DNA of 64,000 nucleotides from Microbacterium oxydans (GTDB taxonomy: Bacteria > Actinomycetota > Actinomycetes > Actinomycetales > Microbacteriaceae), in the NCBI RefSeq assembly GCF_006540085.1, contig NZ_BJOG01000007.1, positions 182,422 through 246,421 on the forward strand, written 5' to 3'. The notes below the pieces were generated by a model, which was not told the DNA's origin, made no database searches, and worked only from the letters and a program-made list of their open reading frames with translations. Position numbers and translations under genes: made by a program. The stretch's first letter is position 1, and the number at the start of each line of letters is the position of its first letter. Below are positions 17,752 to 26,156 of the stretch, piece after piece.

Positions 17752-17789
17752 GCGCGGGAGCCCCGGTCAGACGACCGCGGCTCCCGCGC
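17752..17789. terminator. Convergent terminator-like hairpin between paaZ and paaR
   Basis: GCGCGGGAGCC at 17752-17762 pairs perfectly with GGCTCCCGCGC at 17779-17789 around a 16-base loop. It begins 7 bases after the paaZ stop and runs into the last codons of paaR. No T-run follows on either strand, so it may be a GC-rich actinobacterial terminator. Confidence 0.55.
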
Positions 17790-18399
17790 CATCGTCCGTG
17801 CGCAAGCCGTCCAGGGCGATGGCCACCACGTCGTCTGCGAGACGGTCGGCGCCCTCGCGCCCGCCGGGCCGATACCACTCGACGATCGAGTTGATCATCC
17901 CGAACACCAGACGCGCCACCACACTCGCGTCGATGTCGGCCCGCAGCTCCCCCTCGCGCTGCGCCTCAGACACGAGAGCGGTGATCCGACGGTCGAACGC
18001 CCGGCGACGGATGAGAGCCCTGCGCTCCACCTCGGTGTTGCCCCGCACCCGCAGCAGCAGCGTCACGGCCGGCAGCTGCTCCACGAGCACCCGGACGGCG
18101 CCGCGCAGCACCTGCTCGAGCCGGTCGACCGCGCTCGATGCCCCCTGAGCGGCAGCCGAGTCGGGAATCGGGCCGTCCACCACGGCTTCCAAGCCGCTCA
18201 GCGCCGCGTCCAGAGCGAGGTCGAGGATCTCGTCCTTCGAGCCGAAGTGATGGTAGATCGCCGACTTCGACAGACCGAGGCGCTCGGCGAGCATCCCGAT
18301 CGACGTGGCGTCGTACCCGTACTCGTTGAACGCGGCGACGGCGACGGCGAGGATCCCCTGCTGGTCGTACCCCGGTCGGCCTCGTCGCGTGCTCTGCAT
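17767..18399 (-). CDS. paaR: TetR-family repressor of phenylacetate catabolism
   Basis: 210 residues: TetR helix-turn-helix at about 25-60 (TSIGMLAERLGLSKSAIYHHF, then GSKDEIL) and an all-helical C-terminal domain ending in a TetR-typical RLVFGMINSIVEWYRPGG. It lies between paaZ and paaK, and four palindromes in the window match the sites recalled for actinobacterial PaaR. In that family phenylacetyl-CoA is the inducer that releases the protein. The start at 18399 (MQSTRRGRPG) is preceded by GGGGTGA with 8 bases spacing; ATG at 18408 and GTG at 18426 are alternatives. It follows paaK after 106 bases on the same strand, and no clear operator lies in that gap. Confidence 0.83.
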   Translation of the reverse strand: MQSTRRGRPGYDQQGILAVAVAAFNEYGYDATSIGMLAERLGLSKSAIYHHFGSKDEILDLALDAALSGLEAVVDGPIPDSAAAQGASSAVDRLEQVLRGAVRVLVEQLPAVTLLLRVRGNTEVERRALIRRRAFDRRITALVSEAQREGELRADIDASVVARLVFGMINSIVEWYRPGGREGADRLADDVVAIALDGLRTDDGAGAAVV

Positions 18400-18505
18400 C
18401 TCGGACATCACCCCACAGTCTCGCACTCGAAGCGGCGGGCGGGCGGGAGCACCGACCGCGAGGCGGGCGCGACGGCTCTCCGTGTCAATCCCCGCATCGC
18501 CCGCA

Positions 18506-19825
18506 TCAGCGCAGGTCGTACACCCGCTTGTACTTCCCCTCGCTCCGGGGCAGCGCTCCCGGCTCCTCGAGTTGGACGGCCACCGTCGATCCGACGAAGA
18601 TCTTGATCCGCTGCGCCAGCACCTCCGCGGCGCTGCGGCAGGTCTCGACGGACAGGTCGGGGTGCCGCTCGATGCGGACCTTCAGCGTGTCCATGCGCCC
18701 CGCCTTCGACAGCTCGAGGATGAAGTGCGGGGTCAGCTGCTCGATCCCCAGCACCAGCTCCTCGATCTGCGTGGGGAACACGTTCACGCCCCGCAGGATG
18801 ATCATGTCGTCGTTGCGGCCGGTGATCTTCTCCATCCGCCGCATCCCGGCCCGGGCCGTCCCGGGAAGCAGGCGGGTGAGGTCGCGGGTGCGATAGCGGA
18901 TGACCGGGAACGCCTCCTTGGTCAGAGAGGTGAACACGAGTTCCCCGAGTTCGCCGTCCGGCAGCACGGCGCCGCTCTCTCCGTCGATGATCTCCGGCAG
19001 GAAGTGGTCCTCCCACACATGCGGACCATCCTTGGTCTCGAGGCACTCGTTGCCCACACCGGGCCCCATCACCTCGCTGAGACCGTAGATGTCGAGCGCG
19101 TCGATGCCGAGGCGCTGCTCGAGCTCGTGACGCATCTCGTTCGACCAGGGCTCCGCTCCCAGAACCGCGACCTTCAACGAGGTGGAGCGCGGGTCGACTC
19201 CCTGCGCGGCCATCGCATCGGCGATCGTCAGCAGATAGCTGGGCGTGCACAGGATCGCGTCGGGCTCGAAGTCGAGGATCAGCTGCACCTGGCGTGCGGT
19301 CTGGCCGCCGGACATCGGGATGACCGTCGCGCCGAGCGCTTCGATGCCCGCGTGTGCGCCGAGCCCGCCGGTGAAGAGTCCGTAGCCGTAGGCGTTGTGC
19401 ACCTTCATGCCGGGGCGGATGCCGCTGGCTCGCAGCGAACGCGCGACCAGCGCGCCCCACCGCTGGAGATCGCCTCTGGTGTAGCCGACGACCGTCGGGC
19501 GGCCGGTGGTGCCGCTGGAGGCGTGGATGCGGGCGACGTCGGACATCGGCACAGCGAACATCCCGAACGGATAGGTCTCGCGCAGATCCGCCTTGGTCGT
19601 GAAGGGAAGCAGCCGCACGTCGTCGAGCGTGCGGATGTCGTCCGGGTGCACGCCGGCCTCGTCGAACTTGCGCGTGTAGAGAGGCACGTTCGCGTAGGCG
19701 TGGCGCACGGTCTGCTGGAGTCGACCGAGCTGGAGCGCGGCGATCTCGTCGCGCGACATCCGCTCTTCCGCGTCGAGCTCGGCGGATGCGGGCGGGTGGA
19801 CGTGGGAGGGTGTTGCGGTCGTCAT
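18506..19825 (-). CDS. paaK: Phenylacetate-CoA ligase
   Basis: 439 residues of the ANL adenylate-forming superfamily with the compact PaaK layout: P-loop SSGTTGRPTV at about 103-112, YGLSEVMGPG in the middle, the hinge region YRTRDL and TGRNDDMIILRGVNVFPTQIE, and a PaaK C-terminal domain ending SEGKYKRVYDLR. It activates phenylacetate with ATP and CoA, the entry step of the pathway. Start ATG 19825 is used; a GTG two codons upstream (19831) has the better spacing to GGAG. It lies 23 bases after paaI on the same strand and shares its PaaR-type operator. Confidence 0.94.
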   Translation of the reverse strand: MTTATPSHVHPPASAELDAEERMSRDEIAALQLGRLQQTVRHAYANVPLYTRKFDEAGVHPDDIRTLDDVRLLPFTTKADLRETYPFGMFAVPMSDVARIHASSGTTGRPTVVGYTRGDLQRWGALVARSLRASGIRPGMKVHNAYGYGLFTGGLGAHAGIEALGATVIPMSGGQTARQVQLILDFEPDAILCTPSYLLTIADAMAAQGVDPRSTSLKVAVLGAEPWSNEMRHELEQRLGIDALDIYGLSEVMGPGVGNECLETKDGPHVWEDHFLPEIIDGESGAVLPDGELGELVFTSLTKEAFPVIRYRTRDLTRLLPGTARAGMRRMEKITGRNDDMIILRGVNVFPTQIEELVLGIEQLTPHFILELSKAGRMDTLKVRIERHPDLSVETCRSAAEVLAQRIKIFVGSTVAVQLEEPGALPRSEGKYKRVYDLR

Positions 19826-19848
19826 CGACACGAGGTTCTCCGGAGCAT

Positions 19849-20277
19849 TCAGAAGGTCTGGCTGGTGGTGCGGGAGCGCCCGCGGAACTCGGCGACGGGA
19901 TCGCCCCGTTCGTCGACCACGGTCACGTCGTAGATGCCGGAGCGTCCGCTGAGCGACCGTCGGACGGCGGTGGCGGTGAGGGTCTGTCCCGATACGGTCG
20001 GCTTCAGGAAGGAGATGTCCGCGCCGGCGGCCACGGTGACCCTGTCGTCTTCGTTGCACGCGATCGCGAAGGCGGTGTCCGCCAGGGCGAAGACGAAGCC
20101 GCCGTGGGTGATGTGGAAGCCGTTGGTCATGTCGTCCCGCACGCGCATCGAGACGACCGCGTGGCCGGGGTCATCGCATTCGACCACGAGGCCCAGCGAA
20201 GCCGAGGCGCGGTCGCGCTCCATCATCGCGCGGTTCGGGCGCGCGTCGTCCGTCGTCCGCGCCGTCGCTTCCGTCAT
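19849..20277 (-). CDS. paaI: Hotdog-fold acyl-CoA thioesterase
   Basis: 142 residues of the hotdog fold with the PaaI/HGG signature NGFHITHGGFVFALADTAFA (HGG at 58-60, Asp67) and a core ISFLKPTVSG strand. PaaI removes CoA from dead-end ring-hydroxylated phenylacetyl-CoA derivatives and protects the CoA pool. GAGGAGG lies 6 bases before the ATG. It is the first gene of the paaI-paaK(-paaR) unit, 60 bases downstream of a strong PaaR-type palindrome. Confidence 0.92.
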   Translation of the reverse strand: MTEATARTTDDARPNRAMMERDRASASLGLVVECDDPGHAVVSMRVRDDMTNGFHITHGGFVFALADTAFAIACNEDDRVTVAAGADISFLKPTVSGQTLTATAVRRSLSGRSGIYDVTVVDERGDPVAEFRGRSRTTSQTF

Positions 20278-20336
20278 CGTCGACCTCCTCGTCGAGCGGG
20301 TTCGGGCGCTGCACCTGCGGTACCCGATCCGCTCAT

Positions 20337-20358
20337 ACTAACCGACCGATCGTTCAGT
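20337..20358. promoter_or_regulatory. PaaR-type operator upstream of paaIK
   Basis: ACTAACCG, ACCGAT, CGTTCAGT: the first half-site fits exactly and the second has one mismatch to ACTNACCG and CGGTNAGT. It is 60 bases upstream of the paaI ATG. Confidence 0.8.
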
Positions 20359-20413
20359 TAGTCAAGCAGGTCAGCCTCGTCTGCTCCGGGATCCCGGCCT
20401 GTGGACGAACCCC

Positions 20414-21700
20414 TCAACTGAAGTCGGGAAGCCGGCGCAGTGTCGTATCCTCCGTCAGGATGCCGGTGATCACGGCACTCGGGTCGCCGGCGTCGCGATC
20501 GACGCGGAACCGGATCGCCGCCCCCTCGCGCGTCGTCCACTGATAGAAGTACTCGCCGGAGGACACGATACGGATCGCCGTGCCCCCGGGGAACGCATCC
20601 TCGGCCTCGCCGACGGTGTCGCCGATCCGCACCTCGCCTGCCGTCGGCAACGCGGCAGGATCCTCCTGGGGCTCGTTCCCGACGTTCGCGGAACCGATGG
20701 ATGCGGCATCGACGACGGAGTCGCCCGCGTCGGTCCACAACAGCACAGAGGCCGAACCGTCCGGACTGACGATCCGCGTCTGCCCTCCGTCCCACTCCGG
20801 CCTGATCACCGTCGCTCCCGGGACGGCCGCGATGGCCTCGTCGAGGTCGGAGCCGAGGACGATCGGCCCGATCCCGGTAGCGCTCACCTGCCAGCTGCTC
20901 CACGCCGCAGAAGGGTCGACAGCAGGCGGCGTCGCTGCGGGCGCCGGCGGGTTCGCGGTCAACTCCTCGATCAGCTGCGACCGAGCGTCGGACGCCTGGT
21001 CGCTCAGGAACGCAGCGGCCCGCTCAGCGTCGAAGGCGGCGTCGCCGGTGAACGGCTGCCAGAAGTTCACGAGGACGTTGCCGACCGACGCGTACCCCTG
21101 GTAGAGCCGGTGTCCGCCGCCGAGTCCGTCGTCGAGCACCAATGCTCCGGTGACGGCGCGGATCCCATCCCCGGAGTCGAGCGTGGTCGAATCGAACGTC
21201 GACGCGCCGCTGCCGTAGGTGAAGTCCGCACACTGCTTCGCCACCTCGACGTACCGGTCCATCAGCCCCTGCGCCGTCGCCTCGTCCGCGAACTGGAGCA
21301 CATGCATCCAGCCGTCCCGCCCATCGGGGAGGGAGCTGGTCCACGTGACCGAACGCGCGCCGATCGACGCCTGGGAAGGCTCGTAGAGGAAGAGGTTGCA
21401 GATCGCCGGCGAGAGCTCGGGGCCGCCTCCGTCGGAGATCTGGATCAGCGACGGTGACGGCGACCCCACGTCGCCGACGTCGGGGAGGAGACCGGCGATC
21501 TCGTCGGCGCTCGTCAGGAACCAGTCGAGCTGGTCTCCGACGAACACCGTCGGACCGTCGTACGGCGCCGGAGCAGGGCTCTCGGTTGCCGGAGTCGGCT
21601 TCGGTGTGGCTTGCGGTGCGGGCACGCACCCCGACAGGGCGATGATCGCCCCCGCCGTGAGCACTCCCAGGACAGTTCGTGACGACCACCGTGTGGACAT
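20414..21700 (-). CDS. Two-domain lipoprotein, paralogue of 9856-11130
   Basis: 428 residues, with lipobox ALSGC (Cys25) and a GGAGGG ribosome site before the ATG. It aligns with the lipoprotein at 9856-11130 along its whole length: shared segments include a proline-rich linker ending in PYDGPTVFVG, LIQISDGGGPELSPAICN, LQFADEATAQGLMDRYVEVAKQC, ELTANPP and TGIGPIVLGSDLDEAIAA, then a C-terminal FRVDRDAGDPSAVITGI. Both conserved extracellular cysteines are kept. The resemblance to PknH-type sensor domains is by motif pattern only. Both copies lie beside, not inside, catabolic operons and were probably produced by duplication. Role unknown. Confidence 0.8.
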   Translation of the reverse strand: MSTRWSSRTVLGVLTAGAIIALSGCVPAPQATPKPTPATESPAPAPYDGPTVFVGDQLDWFLTSADEIAGLLPDVGDVGSPSPSLIQISDGGGPELSPAICNLFLYEPSQASIGARSVTWTSSLPDGRDGWMHVLQFADEATAQGLMDRYVEVAKQCADFTYGSGASTFDSTTLDSGDGIRAVTGALVLDDGLGGGHRLYQGYASVGNVLVNFWQPFTGDAAFDAERAAAFLSDQASDARSQLIEELTANPPAPAATPPAVDPSAAWSSWQVSATGIGPIVLGSDLDEAIAAVPGATVIRPEWDGGQTRIVSPDGSASVLLWTDAGDSVVDAASIGSANVGNEPQEDPAALPTAGEVRIGDTVGEAEDAFPGGTAIRIVSSGEYFYQWTTREGAAIRFRVDRDAGDPSAVITGILTEDTTLRRLPDFS

Positions 21701-21807
21701 GGACCCTCCGATTGCTCGCGACGCCACGATCGACGCCCCCTCGCTGACGAGCCTAGAGCCGGATCCATCGCCCTCACGCTTCTGGACCATGTCCATATCA
21801 GAATGGA

Positions 21808-21855
21808 ACGAAACGCATGCCGAGGTGCGCATACGACGTGGCAGGACCGTTTCGT
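21808..21855. repeat. Inverted repeat after dhaM, possible terminator
   Basis: ACGAAACG at 21808-21815 and CGTTTCGT at 21848-21855 pair perfectly around 32 bases. The right arm touches the dhaM stop codon, so this could be the 3' end of the dha transcript. The long loop makes it weak. Confidence 0.35.
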
Positions 21856-24363
21856 TCACTCCTCGACGAGAGTCGAGGAGACGGCTGCGCGCGCGGCATC
21901 CGCAGAGCTCGCACCGACTGCTGCCTCCGCGGCTCGTCGGCAGTCATCGACGGACAACTCCTGCAGGCGCGCGGCCACGCGACCGAGCGATCGCGGCGCC
22001 ATGGACAGCGACGTCACCCCGAGGCCGATCAGGACCGGAGCGAGCGCGGGGTCGCCGCCTGCTTCGCCGCAGACGCCCACCGACTTTCCGGCAGCCCGAC
22101 CTGCGGCACCGACGGCGGCGATGAGTCGCAGCACTGCAGGCTGCCACGGATCGTTGAGGTCGCCCAGATCGCTGAGCAGCCGATCCGCCGCCATCGTGTA
22201 CTGGGCGAGGTCGTTGGTGCCGAGGCTCACGAAGTCGACGACCTCGAACAGCTCCGCGGCGAGCAGTGCGGCGGACGGGGTCTCGATCATGATGCCGACC
22301 CTGTCGAGCCCCGCGGACCGACAGCGTTCGGCGAAGTCCCTGGCCTCGTCGACCGTCGCGACCATCGGAGCCATCACCTCGACCTCCGCCGCTTCCGCCG
22401 CAGCCGCTCGCGCGAGGGCGACCAGCTGATCATCGAGAAGTTGCGGTCGGCGTCGGGCGATCCGCAGCCCGCGTACGCCGAGCGCGGGGTTGTCCTCGCT
22501 GTCGGAGTTGGCGAAGGGAAGGGGCTTGTCGCTCCCCGCGTCGAGGGTGCGCACAACGACCTTGCGCCCGGGGAAGGCGGACAGCACGCCGCGATAGGCG
22601 GTCACCTGTTCGTCGATGCTCGGCGCCTCGGCGCGGTCGAGGAAGCAGAACTCCGTGCGGAAGAGTCCAACGCCCTCCGCATGCGCCGAGGCCGCCACCG
22701 TCGCGTCCGCCGCTCCTCCGACGTTGGCGAGCAGCGGTATGCGCTGCCCGTCGGAGAGCGCTCCGACGCCGTCGAAGTCGACAGCGGTCGCCGAGGCGCG
22801 CGCTTCGGCGACGCGGGATTCCGCCGGGGCGACCTCCACCGTGCCGCGGTCGCCGTCCACGAGGACCATCGTCCCCACCGGGATCGCCTGGGCGTCGACG
22901 ACACCGACGACAGCCGGCAGCCCCAGGGAGCGCGCGATGATCGCCGTGTGCGAGGTCGGTCCGCCCTGGACCGTGACGAGGGCGACGCATCGGCCCCCGG
23001 CGAGCAGAGCGGTGTCAGCGGGAGCGAGGTCGGCGGCCACCAGCACGAAGGGATCGTCGCGCTCGGGGACACCCGGCATGTCGACTTCGAGGATCTCGGC
23101 GATGATCCGGTCGCGTACATCGCGGATGTCGGCGATGCGCTCGGCCATCCGACCCCCCAGCGCGGCGAGAGCCTTCTCGTGGACGACGGCGGTCTCCCAG
23201 ACCGCACGGGCGGCGGTGCGCCCCTTGGAGAGGACCAGAGCCGTCGCCTCGGACACCAGCTCGGGGTCGGAGGCCAGCAGGCGCGAGGCGTCGAGGATGG
23301 CCTTGGTCTCTCCCGTCGCCTGCGCCGTGCGTGTGCGGAGCTGATCGGCGACCGCGACGGCGGCCCACTCGATCGCCGACACCTCGGAATCGCGGTCGGC
23401 GGGGGGCACCAGCACGTCCGGATCGGGTTCGGGAAGCGGCGGTGCGAGATGCACGACGGGGGCGGCGGCCCGGCCGGAGCTCACCCCGCGCCCGCGGAGC
23501 ACGGCGCCCGGCGCGACGGTTCGCGTCGGCTCCTCCTGCGCACGCGATTTCGGTTCATCCGCGCGCGTCGGCAGACCGGGTGCGGGTGCGATCGCGGTCG
23601 AAGTCGCGTCGCCATCGGGTCCGGTCTCCTCGGTCCCCTCCCCGAAGCCGTCATCGAACAGAGCGACCAGGCGATCCAGCGCCTCCTCTCCCCCATCGCC
23701 CCGTGCAGTCAGCTCGATCTCGTCCCCCTGCCGCGCACCGAGCACGAGCAGCCGCGTCAGGCTCGCCGCCGACGCGTCGGGGCCGTCGGGGAGCCGGCGC
23801 ACGCGCACATCCGCGCCGGACGACGCCTTCGCGATCAGTGCCGCAGGACGCGCATGGATCCCCTGCGGGTTGCGGACCCGCACTCGTCGCACCTGCGCGT
23901 CATCGTCCTTCGGAGCATCGGAGGTCTCCGCCTCGTGCGCCTCCTCGACACCGAGGGCGCCGGTCTTCGCCGCCAGGGCCGTAGAGGCCTCAGCCGCCAC
24001 GGTGTCGAGCGATCCGCCCGCCGCAGCGGACACGACAGCGGCGAGAAGCCCCTCCACGAAGGGTGCGGGAGCGAGCCGGACGGTCACGTCGCTCGAACGC
24101 AGCTCCACCGCGAGTTCCGCGCTGAGCACGGCTGAGCCCAGATCCATGAGCACGAGGACGCCGTCGCACTCCGTGGCGAGCTCATCGATGGCGGCGGACA
24201 CCGCGACAGCGTCCGTACCGAGGATCGGTACGCCCTCGGCGTCGACTCCGGCGCCGGCGGCGACCCGCACCCGCACCTCGCCGTCGTGGACCATCTGCAG
24301 GGCGAGCTCCAGCGCCGCCTCCCCGAGCCGTGCACTGTGGGAGACGGCGACGATGCCGATCAT
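21856..24363 (-). CDS. dhaM: DhaM: EIIA(Dha)-HPr-complete enzyme I fusion
   Basis: 835 residues in three parts. Residues 1-125 are the mannose-type EIIA domain (VAVSHS, His9). Residues 155-240 are HPr (GIHARPAALIAKAS, His170). Residues 285-835 are enzyme I: phospho-histidine 472 in GGPTSHTAIIARSLG, then the whole PEP-binding barrel with GVGLFRTEFCFL, APMVATVDEARDF, GIMIETPSAAL, SLGTNDLAQYTMAADR and Cys765 in GVCGEAGGD. It should carry phosphate from PEP through its own domains to DhaL-bound ADP. E. coli DhaM has only a shortened enzyme I, so a full copy here could be self-sufficient. ATGA overlap with dhaL. Confidence 0.9.
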   Translation of the reverse strand: MIGIVAVSHSARLGEAALELALQMVHDGEVRVRVAAGAGVDAEGVPILGTDAVAVSAAIDELATECDGVLVLMDLGSAVLSAELAVELRSSDVTVRLAPAPFVEGLLAAVVSAAAGGSLDTVAAEASTALAAKTGALGVEEAHEAETSDAPKDDDAQVRRVRVRNPQGIHARPAALIAKASSGADVRVRRLPDGPDASAASLTRLLVLGARQGDEIELTARGDGGEEALDRLVALFDDGFGEGTEETGPDGDATSTAIAPAPGLPTRADEPKSRAQEEPTRTVAPGAVLRGRGVSSGRAAAPVVHLAPPLPEPDPDVLVPPADRDSEVSAIEWAAVAVADQLRTRTAQATGETKAILDASRLLASDPELVSEATALVLSKGRTAARAVWETAVVHEKALAALGGRMAERIADIRDVRDRIIAEILEVDMPGVPERDDPFVLVAADLAPADTALLAGGRCVALVTVQGGPTSHTAIIARSLGLPAVVGVVDAQAIPVGTMVLVDGDRGTVEVAPAESRVAEARASATAVDFDGVGALSDGQRIPLLANVGGAADATVAASAHAEGVGLFRTEFCFLDRAEAPSIDEQVTAYRGVLSAFPGRKVVVRTLDAGSDKPLPFANSDSEDNPALGVRGLRIARRRPQLLDDQLVALARAAAAEAAEVEVMAPMVATVDEARDFAERCRSAGLDRVGIMIETPSAALLAAELFEVVDFVSLGTNDLAQYTMAADRLLSDLGDLNDPWQPAVLRLIAAVGAAGRAAGKSVGVCGEAGGDPALAPVLIGLGVTSLSMAPRSLGRVAARLQELSVDDCRRAAEAAVGASSADAARAAVSSTLVEE

Positions 24364-25004
24364 CTGGCGCTGTCCTCGATCGTCTCGGCGAGCGTCTCGA
24401 AGAGGATCGCCGTCGAGGCCGCTCCGGGGTCGAGGTGTCCGGCGCTGCGCTCGCCCAGGTAGCTCGCCCTGCCCTTCCGGGCGACGAGAGGGAGGGTGGC
24501 GTCCCGACCTGCCGCCGCGGCATCCGCAGCGGCTCTGGCGGCGTCGGAGACGGAGGCGCCCGCGGCGAGCGCGGCATCCATCGCGTCGACCGCCGGCGCC
24601 ATCGCGTCGAACATCGTCTTGTCCCCCGCCTCGGCCTTGCCGCGCGCGACGATACCGTCGAGTCCTGCCCGCAGTGCGGCCGCGAGAGCGTCGCCGTCGA
24701 GATCGGACACGGCACCCGCGGCCATGCCCATGCGGAGGAAGAACGTGCCGTACAGAGGCCCGCTGGCACCGCCGACCGAGCTCACCAGCGTCATGCCGAC
24801 CGTCTTCAGGAGCTCGTCCACCGTTGCCGGCGCGCCGGCGGACAGCTTCTCGCCGACAGCGCCCATGCCCCGAGCCATGTTGGCCCCGTGATCGGCGTCG
24901 CCGATGGCCGAGTCGAGTTCGGTGAGCCAGTCGCGCTTCTCCGTCACGGCGGCGCCGAAGCGTGCGATCCAGTCGGCGAGGAGCGTGGTGTCGACCGCGG
25001 CCAT
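24360..25004 (-). CDS. dhaL: Dihydroxyacetone kinase ADP-binding subunit DhaL
   Basis: 214 residues of the Dak2/DhaL helical barrel. The Mg-ADP site is seen in DSAIGDADHGANMARG (aspartates at the start of the motif) with VGGASGPLYGTFF and later RKGRASYLGERSAGHLDPGA. ADP stays bound and is rephosphorylated by DhaM, then phosphorylates dihydroxyacetone on DhaK. The start at 25004 forms a TGATG overlap with dhaK and the end an ATGA overlap with dhaM. Confidence 0.93.
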   Translation of the reverse strand: MAAVDTTLLADWIARFGAAVTEKRDWLTELDSAIGDADHGANMARGMGAVGEKLSAGAPATVDELLKTVGMTLVSSVGGASGPLYGTFFLRMGMAAGAVSDLDGDALAAALRAGLDGIVARGKAEAGDKTMFDAMAPAVDAMDAALAAGASVSDAARAAADAAAAGRDATLPLVARKGRASYLGERSAGHLDPGAASTAILFETLAETIEDSAR

Positions 25005-25996
25005 CAGACGCCCCATCGCAGACCGGGGGTGTTCACCGGGGCATCCCACAGCCGCAGCAGCTCATCGTCGGCTTTGAGCAGGGTCACCGAGCACCCGGCC
25101 ATGTCGAGCGAGGTGATGTAGTTGCCGACGAGGTTCCTGGCGACCTGCACTCCGGCCTTCTCCAGCAGCGCGGCGACCTCGCCGTACATGAGGTACAGCT
25201 CGATCAGCGGGGTCGCACCCATGCCGTTGAGCATCACGATCGCAGGACCGGTGCCGTCGATGTCGGCCAGGATCGGCTCGACGAGCTGCCGGGCGATCTC
25301 GGAGGCCGGGGCGAGGGGTTCGCGATGCCGACCCGGCTCCCCGTGGATCCCTATGCCGATCTCCATCTGATCGTCCGGAAGGTCGAAGGTGGGCTTGCCC
25401 GCTGCGGGCACCGTGCAACTGGTGAGGGCCATTCCCATCGAGCGGCCCTGTCCGTTCACCTTCTTCGCCAGCTCGACCACGGCCGGGAGGTCGCGCCCCT
25501 CCTCCGCTGCCGCCCCGAGGATCTTCTCGAGCAGCACGGTGAGGCCCACCCCGCGGCGTCCTGCGGTGTACAGGGAGTCCTGCACCGCGACGTCGTCGTC
25601 CACCGTGATGCTGCCCACCTCGATGCCGTCCATGGCGGCGAGCTCGGCGGCCATCTCGAAGTTCAGCACGTCACCGGTGTAGTTCTTCACGATGTGGAGC
25701 ACACCCGCTCCGCGATCGACGGCCTTGGTCGCGACCTGCACGCGGTCGGGGGTGGGTGAGGTGAAGATCTCTCCGGCGACAGCGGCGTCCAGCATCCCGG
25801 TGCCGACGAAACCGCCGTGCAACGGCTCATGGCCGGAGCCTCCGCCGGAGACGATCGCGACCTTGCCCTGCGCCTTGGGCGTGGCGCGCGTGATGACGTG
25901 GTTCTCCAGGTCGACGGAGAGCTCGGGGTGAGCGAGCGCGACGCCTCTCAGCGACTCGACGAGAACGTCTTCCGGGGCGTTGATGAGCTTCTTCAT
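25004..25996 (-). CDS. dhaK: Dihydroxyacetone kinase substrate-binding subunit DhaK
   Basis: 330 residues, the length of PTS-type DhaK. His218 in GIGIHGEPG is at the position known in E. coli to bind dihydroxyacetone covalently as a hemiaminal. Other conserved parts are [16 protein letters not shown] (about 50-65), [13 protein letters not shown] and [19 protein letters not shown] precedes the ATG. It heads the dhaK-L-M operon; an IclR gene diverges from it. Confidence 0.95.
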   Translation of the reverse strand: MKKLINAPEDVLVESLRGVALAHPELSVDLENHVITRATPKAQGKVAIVSGGGSGHEPLHGGFVGTGMLDAAVAGEIFTSPTPDRVQVATKAVDRGAGVLHIVKNYTGDVLNFEMAAELAAMDGIEVGSITVDDDVAVQDSLYTAGRRGVGLTVLLEKILGAAAEEGRDLPAVVELAKKVNGQGRSMGMALTSCTVPAAGKPTFDLPDDQMEIGIGIHGEPGRHREPLAPASEIARQLVEPILADIDGTGPAIVMLNGMGATPLIELYLMYGEVAALLEKAGVQVARNLVGNYITSLDMAGCSVTLLKADDELLRLWDAPVNTPGLRWGV

Positions 25997-26027
25997 CGTT
26001 CGATCTCCTTTGATCTTTCGCGGACTC

Positions 26028-26066
26028 TTTCGCAGAAATCCGAAAGCAATTCGTTAATGTCGAATA
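26028..26066. promoter_or_regulatory. Two adjacent dyads in the dhaK-iclR promoter region
   Basis: CTTTCG (26028-26033) pairs with CGAAAG (26042-26047) over 8 bases, and ATTCG (26050-26054) pairs with CGAAT (26062-26066) over 7 bases. Both have TTCG/CGAA half-sites and lie 30-70 bases upstream of dhaK. IclR proteins bind such short palindromes, so these are candidate operators. Confidence 0.5.
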
Positions 26067-26156
26067 TGCTCGGAGCCTGCCGGGTTGTCAAGATCAATCG
26101 TGAAGCCCGGCTCCATCGACACCGGCTCGACGACGCACCGGAAGGAGGCCCTCCCC

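Noticed and set aside
21817..24135. Plus-strand open frame of 772 codons opposite dhaM
   Set aside because: Antisense shadow of a complete DhaM; composition is Arg/Gly/His-rich with no recognisable motif.
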